DNA of 64,000 nucleotides from Branchiostoma floridae (taxonomy: Eukaryota; Chordata; Leptocardii; Amphioxiformes; Branchiostomatidae), in assembly GCF_000003815.2 (NCBI RefSeq), contig NC_049993.1:6200706-6264705 (forward strand). Reading direction: 5' to 3'. The notes below the pieces were generated by a model, which saw only the letters and a list, made by a program, of their open reading frames with translations, was not told where the DNA came from and did not search any database. Below are positions 35,201 to 45,282 of this stretch, piece after piece; positions within the stretch are counted from its first letter, which is position 1; each line of letters starts with the position of its first letter. Made by a program: the position numbers and the translations under genes.

Positions 35201-38200
35201 TTTTCCGATACACACATGTATATAAATATTTTATTTTTGGAAACGACTGAAAATTGCTGCATGCGATGTCATCCAGATAATAAAATCAACATGGCCTTAC
35301 TAACAAAATAAATCACATGGAGGTAAAAACATGATTTTCCTTGTACAGGTAACAGGAGGTGCACAGATCACCTGTCTCCAAGAAGAAGAGTCCAGTTCTT
35401 CTCGATGAAGGAGCAGATGTCCTCCTTCCAGCGGAAGTACCCCTTCTTGCCACGCCCCGCCAGCTGGAGGTTGTACATCGTCAAGATGACAACCTGCTGC
35501 CTGTCAATCAATCAATCAATCAACAATTGGTCACTCAATCCATCATTCACAAGTGAAAATAAGTCATGGCAATACTTTGAATGAAGACTCATCTGTGTTG
35601 GTATAATCTATAGTGGAACAGTTTTGAGCTTTGTTCCAACAGTAAGAAGACATTCAACATGAATTTTCAGTTTATCTTGTCGATCTTCATCAGATGACTG
35701 ATTCACTGTGCTGGCATTCCGGAGGTCGGAGGTGACGTCAGGAGCCAATCAAAAGTGGGGGGAAATTCTGTCTAGATAGGTTCCGTCTTCCTGCCACTTT
35801 TGATTTGCTCCTGATGTCTCTTCTGACTTCTGGAACGTCAGTGCAGTGATACAGTCTATATATGTTTATTGTTGCTGACACAGTTATGTTCACTCTCCGC
35901 CACTGCTACATTTAATCCAGTGTCTAGGTTTTTAAACTAAATTTGATTATGTATGTTTGTGAAGTGTAACAACTTTTAAGATTTTATGAAATGTAATTCT
36001 TTGGCACATTTCATGTGGCATTTATAATGTCATTTGCCATGCCAAGAACCAATAAAGCTGAATCTGAATCTCAGTCTTCTGATGAAGATTGATGAGACTG
36101 AAAATTGAGTGTTTTCCTTGTGTTGAAACAAAGCTTAAAACTGTTCAACCATGACAATACTTATACATGTAAAACACAGATGGTTTGGCATAATTATGGT
36201 GACAGAAGACCACACCCACTCCCTCCCTCCTTACCATGTGAGGCGGACCCGTTCAAACCACTCCTGTCCCTTCTCGTTGCACCTGGCACAGGTGAACCTG
36301 AAGAAGTTGTCTCCTTCCAAACAACTTGGACGGTTTGTCTTCAGACAACCTGGAAGGTAGACAATTTATAAACATTTTTGCTGCTCATTATGGTTATTCA
36401 GAAACAATCCTAGACTAGAAAGGCCGACATTTGCTTGGGTGCAAATACAGCATATTTCAGCCATACCCATTCCCACGCAACATTGGACTGTTCCAAGTTA
36501 CCCCTGCGCAAAAGTGCAATATTTAAACTGTAAGTTATCCCCAAAAGAGAACTAATACTGTGAATTGATTCCAGGTCAAAACAGAGCTTGCCCAATATGA
36601 ACCGGGCCCATATGGAAGAATATAATCTTCCACAGGAGCGCCTATGCATAACTGATTGGCTTTTAGAATTGCGGCAGCTCCTATTTTTCCGAGAGTGAAA
36701 AAAAACAAACGTATCTTCCATTCAGAAGATTTTCATCATGAAATTACATGACGCCATTCAACAATTTCCACTTCGATAACTAAGTCTAAGTACCGCCATA
36801 ATCTCCTTGTGATGTGGGTACATTTATTATTGCATTGAACTTTTTTTTAATCAAGTAGGGCATACGTTTTAATAATTGTCAAGCAGGTGCAGGTACTGTG
36901 TAGTAGGAGTGTGTTGTTTGTTTGTTTTTTTTCAAGCTAAAAACTTCAATCTTCTTGTTTTGTATGAGCCATTACATAAACGGAGACGTCTCGAATTTTT
37001 ACAAGAATTTTACCACCCTGTCGCTTCATTTCTTTTCTGAAAAATCCCAGGACCAACAAGTTAACTTGATTTGGCTTTATCTATATATTTCATTTTCCTT
37101 CGAATTCTTTGTTAAGTATATGCCCTGCATACCACTGTTAAATTGTTTTACTTTGTATGCAATCAGCCATCGGACGTTATCTTGTCTGAGTGTTGTAATT
37201 TCCTGCTCGTAGCGTGCGAGACCTGGAGGATAGGAGTTTCTACCTTGTTCGGGGGTTTCTTTTCGGAGGTCAGTGGTGATACTCTGGTACTAAGAGTGTT
37301 TTTATTGTGGGACCGCGTGGCACGATCGGGAGCGCGTTGGTCTCAGGCCCGAGAGGTCCGGGGTTCAAATCCGCTTGCCGTGTCACCGATCTTGTGCCCT
37401 TGGGAAAGGCACTTTACACGACTTTCCTCACCTAACTCAGGTGTAAATGAGTACATAGCTGCGGCTAGTGGCAGTGACAGGCCTTTGTGGTGGCGACAGG
37501 CCATAGGGGCATGTTCGGGCATGACGCACCCGCCATGACACCTGAGTCAGGGGTAGGAGGAACCCCTTGCATCCTTGGTCGGAAATCCTCCTAGGAGACG
37601 GAAACTCCAAACAACAAACCTGCATCTGCTGGGACCGTCTTACACGTTGCATACAGAATGCCCCTGTAGGACTAGTGCGCCAGTGGACGAGAGGGTGGAG
37701 AAGGACGTGCACACCCCTCCTTCACCTTAAAAACCAAAGTGCAGGCCAGGCAGACGGGTCGCCTTAAACCCGTCCACCTACCATTGTCTTCCGAGACAGA
37801 CGGATGCCAACACATAAGAGTGTTTTATTGGGCTCAAACTCTGGCAGTTTAAAGTTACTTACAATTTGAATGTACAAAGGTTACGTCAAAAAAGAACAAC
37901 AACAACACTAACGTTAGAAGTACCTACATTTGTTTGGGAAAAATACATGCATTCTCGCCACTGTCAAACTTACGTATCAAAACTAAACGCAAACTGTCCA
38001 ATTTTCCCGCGTTTTCTGCCAAGTAGCATTTTCTCGATTGTCTCAACTAACCCCCAAAGTCAAATCTGCCAAAAATGATTGATAGTGCCATAGTGGTAAA
38101 TTCATCGACACAGACTTGTATTCTGACGTTCAATGCACGCGTACCATCCGATACCGCTCAAATGACCCTGTCTGAACTCCAAATCCTCGCAAACTACAAT

Positions 38201-40041
38201 TTCAAACCGGGCACAGGGTAACATATGGCCACTGTAAGGCTGTAATATGCATCTGTTTGTGTATAAACGGGATTGCAAGGCCCCGCTTATGAATATTAAC
38301 TAGCATTCGCCTTTCTCGTCGCTGATTGGCTGGCGTCCATAAAGTAATTAACTCTCGCTCTCCCCAGACCGCTGGCACCTGGCACCTGTGGGCTCTGGGG
38401 TCACGGGAGTTCACGGGAGAAGGCCGAAAGAAAACCAATTTCCCCTCAGAAAAGTGCAGAAATTAATAATTTGAAATTGGCTCATGCCAAAAATTTTACT
38501 TGGATCATTTTACCAACTATCTAATGCCTATCTACACCAAATTTAAGGTCATTCCATTGTAATTCAATGGTACAGGGGGTCAAAATATTCCGTTGTGGTC
38601 AAAACGTGACCTTTAAACTTCAATAAAATCATTTTAGAGGCAGATATGAAAAAAATGAGAAAAAAGCACCTCGGTATTGACCCACTCTACCCTTGTGCCA
38701 AATTTCAGTTCATTCGGTCCCAGAACGACGGAGATGATTCGATTTGAAGATTTGACAGGAGAAAGAAAGAAAGAAACATTACGAATACAATATATTTCAC
38801 CATACCATATATGGTATGGCTGAAATATAATTAAGCATAACTTAAACACTGAATACACACCAATACACTGAATGAGAGCAATCACAATCACATGTTTATC
38901 ACATAAAATCAAAACAAAAGAATTCTGAATACACCCCTTCCACACACTCATGCTACTGAAAAATACACATATGGGCATCATCACGTGAGTTCTCATCATG
39001 CTTTTCTTCAAATGGGTGCGCCTTCTAGCAATTCATAGGAATACTGCACATGATATGGTAATCCCTAAACAACCTCAAATTCATGAGGTACAATGGCAAA
39101 GTTACCTGGGTGGAACCACAGTTTGCAACCATCACAGAAGTACATCAGTCCGTCCCGCCCTTTCCCACAGTAACACGTCACCTCGACATCCGACTCCACG
39201 TCCACTACCTCCTCACCCTCTGTCTCCATGGCAACCCCCTGAGGAGGGGACAGCAGAAGAGATGAAGGTTAGCTTTAAGTGACTTTTGGTGACTGACTAT
39301 TGTAAGAAATAAAAATATAAGTTAGTGAAGTACTGTAAATCACTAAATGTATTTAAGTTTGTGGGGATTTAATCTTGCGGTAGCGGGAAAAAGGACTTTT
39401 TGCGGTGGTTTTAGATTCGTGGTAGCACCATGCTCTGCAGTCTCTTACTGCCATGGAAAAAAGGTTGCGGTGGTTTTAAGTTGGCGGTAAACCACCACGA
39501 AAGTTTCTGCATTTGAAATTGTAAAGTCGGCCACGCGATTTTAGTCAGGAAAATCGCGTCAATAGTGAAAAAACCCTCTTATTGACAGGAACATCCTGTA
39601 AATTATTGTAACAGTGGGGGGGGGGGGGGGGGGGTTAAGTATCGTGAACCACTGTTACATTATCTATAGCCTCGGCCTCGGCCTTGTCAATAAGTTCAAA
39701 ACTTCTCGACCATACAAAAGGCAGTGTGTAGCATTTTTTTGCCTTTGTAGCTATTCCAGCTTTCGCTTACAAATCAAATGTTTTGTAAGTGAGGCACCTT
39801 CTGTCTTCCTTACTCAAGTTGAGCTTAGCTGAGCTGAGCTAGCTGGCCAGAGCAAAGTGCATGCCATATATCTGAGCCTGAGACATAATTTGGACGATCT
39901 CTTCACAGACAATATAACATATTGTAGCTGTTTAACCAAGAAACACATAGCCTTCACCTGATTTGGATCATATCGACAAGAAAAACAGAAATATAGCGAG
40001 TAAAAACAAACCTCGAGCTCAGATTTCGCGGCATCCGCCAT
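24703..40041 (-). CDS. KAT14: KAT14 (CSRP2BP), ATAC-complex lysine acetyltransferase, complete, 17 coding exons
   Basis: KAT14 is the second acetyltransferase of the ATAC histone acetyltransferase complex. Exons in transcript order: 40041-40012, 39238-39106, 36349-36235, 35500-35372, 34845-34694, 34318-34173, 33654-33604, 33162-33061, 32543-32462, 31873-31573, 31171-31051, 30619-30321, 27568-27482, 27038-26920, 26634-26586, 25764-25632, 24876-24703 (stop 24705-24703). Every junction closes in phase; 2223 bases give 740 residues, against about 782 in human. Recognisable blocks are MADAAKSELE at the start, a PHD finger, GYFRWKEDICSFIEKNW, KKTSTWWSTVAG, EIKEKRSRT, YEERQLLRHL, RERGLPLFDIDAAV, LKPYIRRDYE, DYCYVRPQHIPTVNALC and a GNAT domain ending CKHAFFLRLRR. 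Two introns start with minisatellites made from the preceding exon end. Confidence 0.96.
25361..25660 (-). repeat. 30-bp minisatellite of a KAT14 exon-intron junction, 10 copies
   Basis: Units start every 30 bases, from 25361 to 25631, with one- to few-base variants. On the minus strand each unit reads MMYHLIQ codons followed by GTTAGACAC, that is, exon end plus splice donor. The exonic original is the copy at 25631-25660. Thirty bases is ten codons with no stop, so use of a downstream donor copy would insert n x VRHMMYHLIQ. Confidence 0.95.
26268..26545 (+). mobile_element. tRNA-derived SINE-like element
   Basis: TCCCTGTAGCTCAACGGGTA resembles a tRNA 5' half with box A, and GTTCAAATCT occurs as a box-B-like sequence. 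There is no intact cloverleaf, so it is a SINE-like relic and not a tRNA gene. The 3' limit is approximate. Confidence 0.5.
27297..27430 (-). mobile_element. SINE-like fragment with a CCTTGGGAAAGGCACTTA core
   Basis: Read on the minus strand it contains CCTTGGGAAAGGCACTTAAC and CACTCAGGTGAAAATGAGTA, the same core as in the SINE at about 37308 and, more diverged, near 48235-48300. It lies in a KAT14 intron beside exon 27568-27482. Confidence 0.6.
27767..27921. mobile_element. TIR element with a perfect internal palindrome
   Basis: TAGCCTGGTATCCAGC and GCTGGATACCAGGCTA are inverted ends, with TA at the outermost position. Inside, 27811-27834 and 27840-27863 are perfect 24-base inverted arms separated by 5 bases. 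Non-coding; it sits between KAT14 exon 27568-27482 and the 53-bp array. Confidence 0.75.
27965..30362 (-). repeat. 53-bp minisatellite of a KAT14 exon-intron junction, about 45 copies, with a gap
   Basis: The period is 53 bases (for example ACCTGGCAGTG at 28021, 28074, 28127). On the minus strand each unit carries the codons for GLQSIISPYTA, the donor CCAG|GTGAGT and a short intron piece. The unit at the right-hand end overlaps the real exon 30321-30619. Units differ at a few positions (GATGATACT, GATGATGCT, GATAATACT, CCTAG for CCTGG). Fifty-three is not a multiple of 3, so read-through shifts frame. Confidence 0.96.
29379..29478. other. Assembly gap of 100 N inside the 53-bp array
   Basis: Exactly 100 N, a conventional length for a gap of unknown size. 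The sequence before it (28663-29378) and after it (29479-30194) appears identical by variant order and positions; see findings. Confidence 0.98.
30321..30619 (-). CDS. KAT14: KAT14 exon whose 3' end seeds the 53-bp minisatellite
   Basis: The exon encodes MKRERGLPLFDIDAAVAASI through DFRILDRFQ to GLQSIISPYTAR and ends at a strong donor, CCAG|GTGAGT, in phase 2. The next exon (27568-27482) resumes with VLKPYIRRDYE, matching the vertebrate order. The intron starts directly with tandem copies of the last roughly 36 exon bases plus donor. Confidence 0.93.
31573..31873 (-). CDS. KAT14: KAT14 acidic linker exon
   Basis: The exon encodes ETLPEAILSDDADLELDPGM and then a strongly acidic, Glu/Lys-rich low-complexity stretch ending EEPKKPK. 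Human KAT14 has an acidic, Glu-rich linker in the same place, before YEEK/YEER. The exon enters in phase 1 and leaves in phase 2; donor GTACAA is weak but required by the frame of 31171-31051. Confidence 0.85.
32218..32284. repeat. (TG)n microsatellite
   Basis: An almost pure TG run of about 33 units in the KAT14 intron between exons 32543-32462 and 31873-31573. Confidence 0.97.
32611..32795. mobile_element. hAT-like relic related to 49766-49973
   Basis: CAGGGCTTCCGCTTTTAATTTTT at the left, shown here only as an end type, is followed by TTTGGAGCCCATGTTGTT and ATGTCATTTCAAACCTG, which match the element at 49766 in order. The right end, CAGGTCCAGGAGACCTT, is degraded. Confidence 0.5.
35617..36147. 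mobile_element. TIR element, copy 2, with an internal insertion ending in a retroposon-like tail
   Basis: GAACAGTTTTGAGCTTTGTT at 35617 is matched in inverse by the sequence ending at 36147 (AAAGCTTAAAACTGTTC). The interior shares CATCAGATGACTGATTCACT with the copy at 19341. About 35880-36071 looks inserted and ends AATAAAGCTGAATCTGAATC, a short tandem 3' tail of the kind left by LINE- or SINE-type retroposition. Confidence 0.6.
36235..39238 (-). CDS. KAT14: KAT14 PHD-finger exons 2 and 3
   Basis: Exon 2 (39238-39106) encodes VTCYCGKGRDGLMYFCDGC and KLWFHPG; exon 3 (36349-36235) encodes CLKTNRPSC and DNFFRFTCARCNEKGQEW. Together the spacing C-x-C, C-x2-C, H-x2-C, C-x2-C is a full C4HC3 PHD finger, a chromatin-reading zinc fold. 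From memory, human KAT14 keeps YFCDKC and FRFTCSDC here but lacks the leading C-x-C and the His, so the vertebrate finger looks degenerate. Confidence 0.88.
37308..37830 (+). mobile_element. tRNA-derived SINE-like composite element
   Basis: GGGACCGCGTGGCACGATCG, then AGGTCCGGGGTTCAAATCC (a good box B) form a tRNA-like head. They are followed by CCCTTGGGAAAGGCACTTTA and ACTCAGGTGTAAATGAGTAC, a core shared with 27297-27430. It lies in KAT14 intron 2. The 3' limit is uncertain. Confidence 0.65.
38470..38840. mobile_element. Repeat with GAAA tail and a 20-bp palindrome
   Basis: TGTGCCAAATTTCAGTTCAT, then (GAAA)n at about 38761 and CCATACCATATATGGTATGG, a perfect palindrome. The element at about 62340-62510 has the same organisation (CCAAATATCATCAGGATCAA, then a CAGA-rich run), so both may belong to one family. 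Boundaries are approximate. Confidence 0.45.
39331..39517. mobile_element. TIR MITE with GCGG subrepeats, copy 2
   Basis: A diverged copy of 2667-2878: TACTGTAAAT at the left, GCGGTAGCGGGAAAAA, GGTAGCACCATGC and TTCTGCATTTGAA at the right. It lies about 90 bases upstream (in transcript sense) of KAT14 exon 2. Confidence 0.7.
39616..39634. repeat. Homopolymer run of 19 G
   Basis: A pure G run in KAT14 intron 1, flanked by TAACAGTGG on the left and its inverse CCACTGTTA near 39648. Length is likely to be unreliable in the assembly. Confidence 0.95.
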
Positions 40042-40060
40042 GTTGGTTCGGTCAAAGGTC
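40030..40060 (-). promoter_or_regulatory. Possible YY1-type element overlapping the KAT14 start codon
   Basis: On the minus strand the start reads CCAACATGGCGGATGCC. AANATGGCGGC is the known YY1 site at the initiator of many housekeeping genes, where the ATG is also the start codon. This is a motif match only. Confidence 0.35.
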
Positions 40061-42837
40061 AACGTCCTCCAGAACCAAAAAAAATACTCAGGCATCATTC
40101 TTTTGTGCTATTTCATCAGATTTATGAGATTAAAAATATTTCTTATAGATATTTGTAGAAAGTGAAAAATTCCTGCTGTTGGTTTTGTTGTTATTTTGAT
40201 TAAATATGTCACATGACGTTTGGGGTCACGACAAGGGGTCATGACTGCCAATGAGGAAGTAGAAGTTTAGCTCCGGCCTGGAACCTTCACGACACAAAGT
40301 CTTAATTGTCTGCAAGTTTTTTTAGCCGAAATTGCATCTGGGAAGAGGTAGGGTGAAAGGTGAGATGTATATGAAGAATCTGAGACGTCTTGTTACGTCT
40401 TATAGGCGAAATATGTGCAGGTTTTGTTGTGTGTGTAAAGTAGCATGCAGGAAGTAAGATCTGAGTAACATTGTTGATGTTTATTTGTAAATTCCTTGAG
40501 TAATACTCAGCGATCAGCTAGGTGAAAATGCACATTTCACAACCTTAGGAAGTGGTTACGTCAGGTTCCTAGAAATAGAAGATGAGGTAAGCTGTATTTC
40601 CTCAGGACGCGCAGTTTCTTCAGGTGATAGGTACAGGTGGGTACAGGTGCATTGCATAGAATATTAAGCCCAGGCCGCTGTGATCATAAGGCGGAACCAA
40701 ACGTGCCGATAGGGACAGAAGATTTTATCTTTATGGTTAATGTCAACGTGTTGTCTGTTTTTAAGATAGCGTTGTCGACTAAGTCTGAGCACTGTAATAT
40801 GTAACTTGATAGACATCATTGGCAATAGATTTCTTTCTTAGATATCCAAAGTCGCTCTTTAGATGGTGATTATTTGAAAAAGCATTTCCTTCAGTTCCAA
40901 TCAAGGTTTTCCCTTTGCTGCTATGTGAAAGTATTATTAAAGGGGTCACTTTCATTATCTTCATGTTTGATTGAAAATTGATACATGTATTATCTTAATC
41001 AATCAGCTCTACTACAATGTTGTTTTGGTACATAACAGTTACTTGTTTATTCAACTTTCAAGATTTACATTTGTTGTTGAGCCACACCCACTGAGCATAA
41101 GAGAAAGTAAGGGAATAGGTTAGGGAGGATCTTATTTCAAATGTATGGCTACGAAATGACAAGAACCATGTGCATTGGGACAATAAACCTGATTTTAAAC
41201 AAAATCTTGGTTATCCACTATGAATGAGCTTAAAAAGCAACATGTATTGAATTTAAAACCTCCTTCTTTAATTTAAATAGTTTGGGTAAGTTTCACCTCG
41301 TGTCCTGCCCTCTCGGCTGGACAGCTGGCCAGGGTGGTCACATGGTCACCAAGGGTCAGCTATGGCTGGCATGCTGTTGACACCCTAACCACTGCCCTGG
41401 GTACCAGGGGGCTCCCCTTGGGTTTCTGCAGTCTTATGTTTGACATTTGTCTTTCATTTGTCATCAACTGTGCCACAAACCCCTTGGCAGCCTCCTGGCT
41501 AATCACCCAGCTGTCAGAAAACCCTTTGCTGACCTCCCAATTTTGGTATGTAATGTTTGTGTGTTTATGACCTGATGTCTTTTCAAAATGTTGTATCGAT
41601 TATGGGACAGATAGCAATTACAGTAGCTCATTACCATTAAGAATAATTGGAGCACAAATATTTTATTTGTAACTGAATATGATTTCATGGGAAGCAGTCA
41701 TATTATGTTTCCTACATATGATATGATCTGAATATGATATGTGGAAGGGAATAATGTGGCCACATGCCACTTAGAATAAACTAACCATCGTTTTTGCATC
41801 TTTAAACCTATAATGAAGAGAATAACTTCTGGTGAAAAGAATGCCCTGTAATTGCTCATCATGATCATAGACAGACATTTTGGCCAATCAAAACCAAGCT
41901 GTAGTGATTATTAGGGATTTTCAAAGGAAATGCCCTTGATATCAGGAAAGCTTGAAAACATCTAGGTCAAATTTGTACTCAAAGTTGATGATAAACTGTA
42001 TCAGTAGCGTGCACATGTGGCAGTTAAGCACAGTAGTAGCATTGATCAGTGACGATGAATAAATGAAGCTGCCACAAAATGGCCCTTAAAAAAGACAATT
42101 AATCAGTAACTAGAATTTTTATTTCTTTCACAAAATAACCACAATGTCTTCTTTGTTATTACTTCTTTGCCTTAGATAAGAATTATTTTGTTCTCCGTCT
42201 CTATCAAAACGTAAAGTAATCCAAATGCATCCTGTCCTGTTATCTTTGTGTGAAATTCAGGAATGGTTACTGATAATTGTTAGATAAGATGTTAAAACTG
42301 AGAGATGAAATAAGCACCCATTAGTAGTAGCATTCATGAATCACTATAAATAGTGTCCCTGTAGAATAAGAGACTTACCTTTGGTCCAAAATGCTGAGAG
42401 TTTGAATCCTGTCTATTCATTTTGCACACTTAATTTATAATTACTTACTACTTTTAAGGGTGATTTTAGTTGTATCCTTGAAGCCTTTGGATGCCAGTGG
42501 TCAATTGTCTACTAAGGAGGAAGCAGAAATCCCTCTTACCTTGTCATACTGTATATGTTGTGTCTGACCTTTGTGTTTATTACTTACAGCCAGTGGTAGC
42601 CTTGGACTATAAGTTGGACTAAGAAACATATTTTACACGTCATTGTTGGCATTCGCATTATACATGTACGCCCAGTAACATCATAATTTTTCATCTTTCA
42701 GTGTGTAGCAAGGAACTACTTCTGCGCTGGGGTATTCTGCAAAGATCTCCAGCACTGTAGAGTCACGTCTTCAGGATGGACGTCCTCATGGGACATTAAA
42801 TCACCACTGGCATGAACAGCAAGGGAATATAGATGCA
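40042..42837. promoter_or_regulatory. Divergent KAT14-SYK intergenic/promoter region and SYK 5' UTR
   Basis: About 2.8 kb separates the two start codons. A probable SYK 5' UTR exon runs from an acceptor (TCTTTCAG, ending 42701) to the ATG at 42838. A first non-coding exon could end at the GTAGGG donor near 40348, which would make the two promoters nearly adjacent, but this is unproven. No TATA box or CpG island was identified with confidence. Confidence 0.4.
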
Positions 42838-45282
42838 ATGGCAGAGCCTGCAATCAACCCAGAAAACGTGCAATACTTCCACGGACTGATCTCACGCGAG
42901 GAGGCAGAGAAGAGCCTGACGGATGCCGGTTGCAGCGAGGGATTGTACCTCCTACGGGAGAGCACGACCACATCCAACACGTACGCGCTCTCGCTCTGCC
43001 ACCGGAACAAAGTCTACCATTATGCAATCACCCGGAACCAGCACGGGATGTACTCCATCGAGGACGGGAAGAAGTTTCCTGGCCCGGTAGAACTCGTGCG
43101 TTACCACGAGATCGAGCAGAACGGTCTCCTGTCGTGCTGCAAGATCCCGTGCATCCGTCCGCCCGGCCAGCCCCCGAAGATGGGATGCAGGACCATGGTA
43201 CAGCAGAATTTGGAAGGCTTAGCTAGGGATGTCCTGGGTCTCCAGGTGATTAAGTGTCAGCTGAAACTTCCGAGAAGTTCAGGAATAAGAGGGGGACTGA
43301 AACATATTAACTGAAACATATTCAACATTTGCAAGAAAATGCAGGACATTTCCCTCCATGATAAAGAAAGGAGTAGCTAAGGATAAGCATATTGATAAAA
43401 TCATGCATAACATGGAAGAAACCTGGAGGGAATTATTGTCTATTACCACTGCAATAATCTTTTTCAGCTTCAAGCTGCAATAGGTACAGAAAATTCAACA
43501 ATGTCACATACTAGAGGGCCCAAAATCTATCTTGACCTTTGTCTTACCAACACCCTTCTACATAACCAAAGATTATTGTAATCCATCCAGAGGTTGTTGC
43601 TGGTATGCTGACTACAAAAATCCAGAAACAGACAGACAGAAACACAGACACATCCAAAACTATATCCATTTTTCATTGAGATAATCACCAGTCTTGTCTT
43701 TACAGAGTACCAAGCTGGAGGACGACTTAACCGGCAGTCAGAAGCTGCACATAGAGGAGAAGGTGCTGAAGATCTACCACCTGCAGCCGGACTGCTACTG
43801 GTTCCACAGGTGCATCTCCCGCGATGAGGCTGAGAGACGACTGCTGAAGGCAGGGCCATTCGATGGCAAGTTTCTGTAAGTATACAAGGCCACGCCAACT
43901 GATTTCCTTGGTTATCGGATTTTTAAAGATAAAAATGTAGCAAGTGGACATCATAAAAGCGTAGGGCAGGGAGGAAAACTTGAATGTAACTGTATTCACT
44001 ACATAAAACTGAGTGCACCAAGGCTTGAACCTGGTCCTGTGGCTTTGTTTTCATAAATTTTTTTTTCCAGTTTAGCATATTTTAAATTTAAAAAAAAATC
44101 TAAGAACCAATAAATTAATTGGTATGGCCCAAGCTAAAGGTGAAAAATATCTGTATCAGATTATTTTGTGTCAATTTTGTGTATCATACCCGGGCTATAC
44201 TTATGTGCAATATTGGTTTTCTGATCAGTCTTTATTTTTCAGTATGGCCCGGAGATTCAAACGAGTGAAACTCACTTATATGTGCTGCTGTCAAAAATTC
44301 TACTGCAATTTGGCATGGAATGGCATGGTTTATTTCTTTTAAACAATCAGTTACCAATTCCTCCTTGCCTTACAGCATACGAGAGAGAGACGAGCCCGGC
44401 ACCTTTGCCATTGGTCTGTGCTACGGCAAGGCCATGTACCACTACAGGATCGACAGGAACTCAGACAACTCACTGTCCATCAAGGATGGCAGGAGGTTCG
44501 GCAGCCTGGTGGAGGTAAGGGAACTACTGCCTAATTATAAGGCTACACTAAACACATTTCCAACTACAGTCAAACCTGTATTAGGGGCCACCTCTACAGA
44601 GGGGCCACCTGTCCATAGTGGCCACTTTTTGTCGGTCCCTTGGGTATTTCATCTACAAGTTGCCACCTCTATACAGAGGCCACCTGTCTATAGTGGCCAT
44701 ATTTGTCCGGTCCCTTGAGTGGCCACTATAGACAGGTTTGACTGTAAAACCAGAAATTCTACATACACCCATATGTGGACTTCATCAGGCTTTTAGGTAG
44801 GATCTTATTATAGGGAGTCCAAATTTCTTGGTGAGTCATTGTAAGTGTAGGGGGTCCGGGGGCATCCACCTTCCATGGTGCAGAGTTTTTGAGAATTTTG
44901 AGAAGAAAAAAGGTCTATTCTAAGGTATCCTGAAGAGCAAAAATACTGAAGTAGGAGTAGAAGACTGTGACCATGCATACATGATCATGTGGCATCCATG
45001 GTCAATCAGAATTTCATGCTTGTCAGAGGATCTGCTCTTCAGTGTAAGGGTATTTAGTGTGTCCAATCTCTTGTTATTTTAAGAAAAGCTTGTCCAGATG
45101 ACACCATGAGTCTAATGTTGACACATGCCTGGCTAAAAGTAGGGATTACATATATGTAACCAGTATGCTAACCTGTGTAGTTGTTTTACAGATGGTATAT
45201 CACTACAGTAAGAAGGCTGATGGTTTGTTCTGCCCTTTGGATGAGATATGCCCCAGACCGGGCATCCCTGAACACCTCAGAG
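42838..45282 (+). CDS. SYK: SYK tandem SH2 exons
   Basis: The first SH2 (residues about 13-105, exon 42838-43245) starts [15 protein letters not shown] and has GLYLLRES, the phosphotyrosine-binding FLVRES-type arginine. The second (about 167-265, exons 43706-43875, 44376-44514, 45192-45282) starts [17 protein letters not shown] and has [20 protein letters not shown] and [12 protein letters not shown]. The arrangement of two SH2 domains joined by a helical interdomain is specific to SYK and ZAP70. Confidence 0.95.

Noticed and set aside
37308..37385. tRNA gene
   Set aside because: Box B is good but the acceptor stem and cloverleaf do not close, and a SINE core follows directly.
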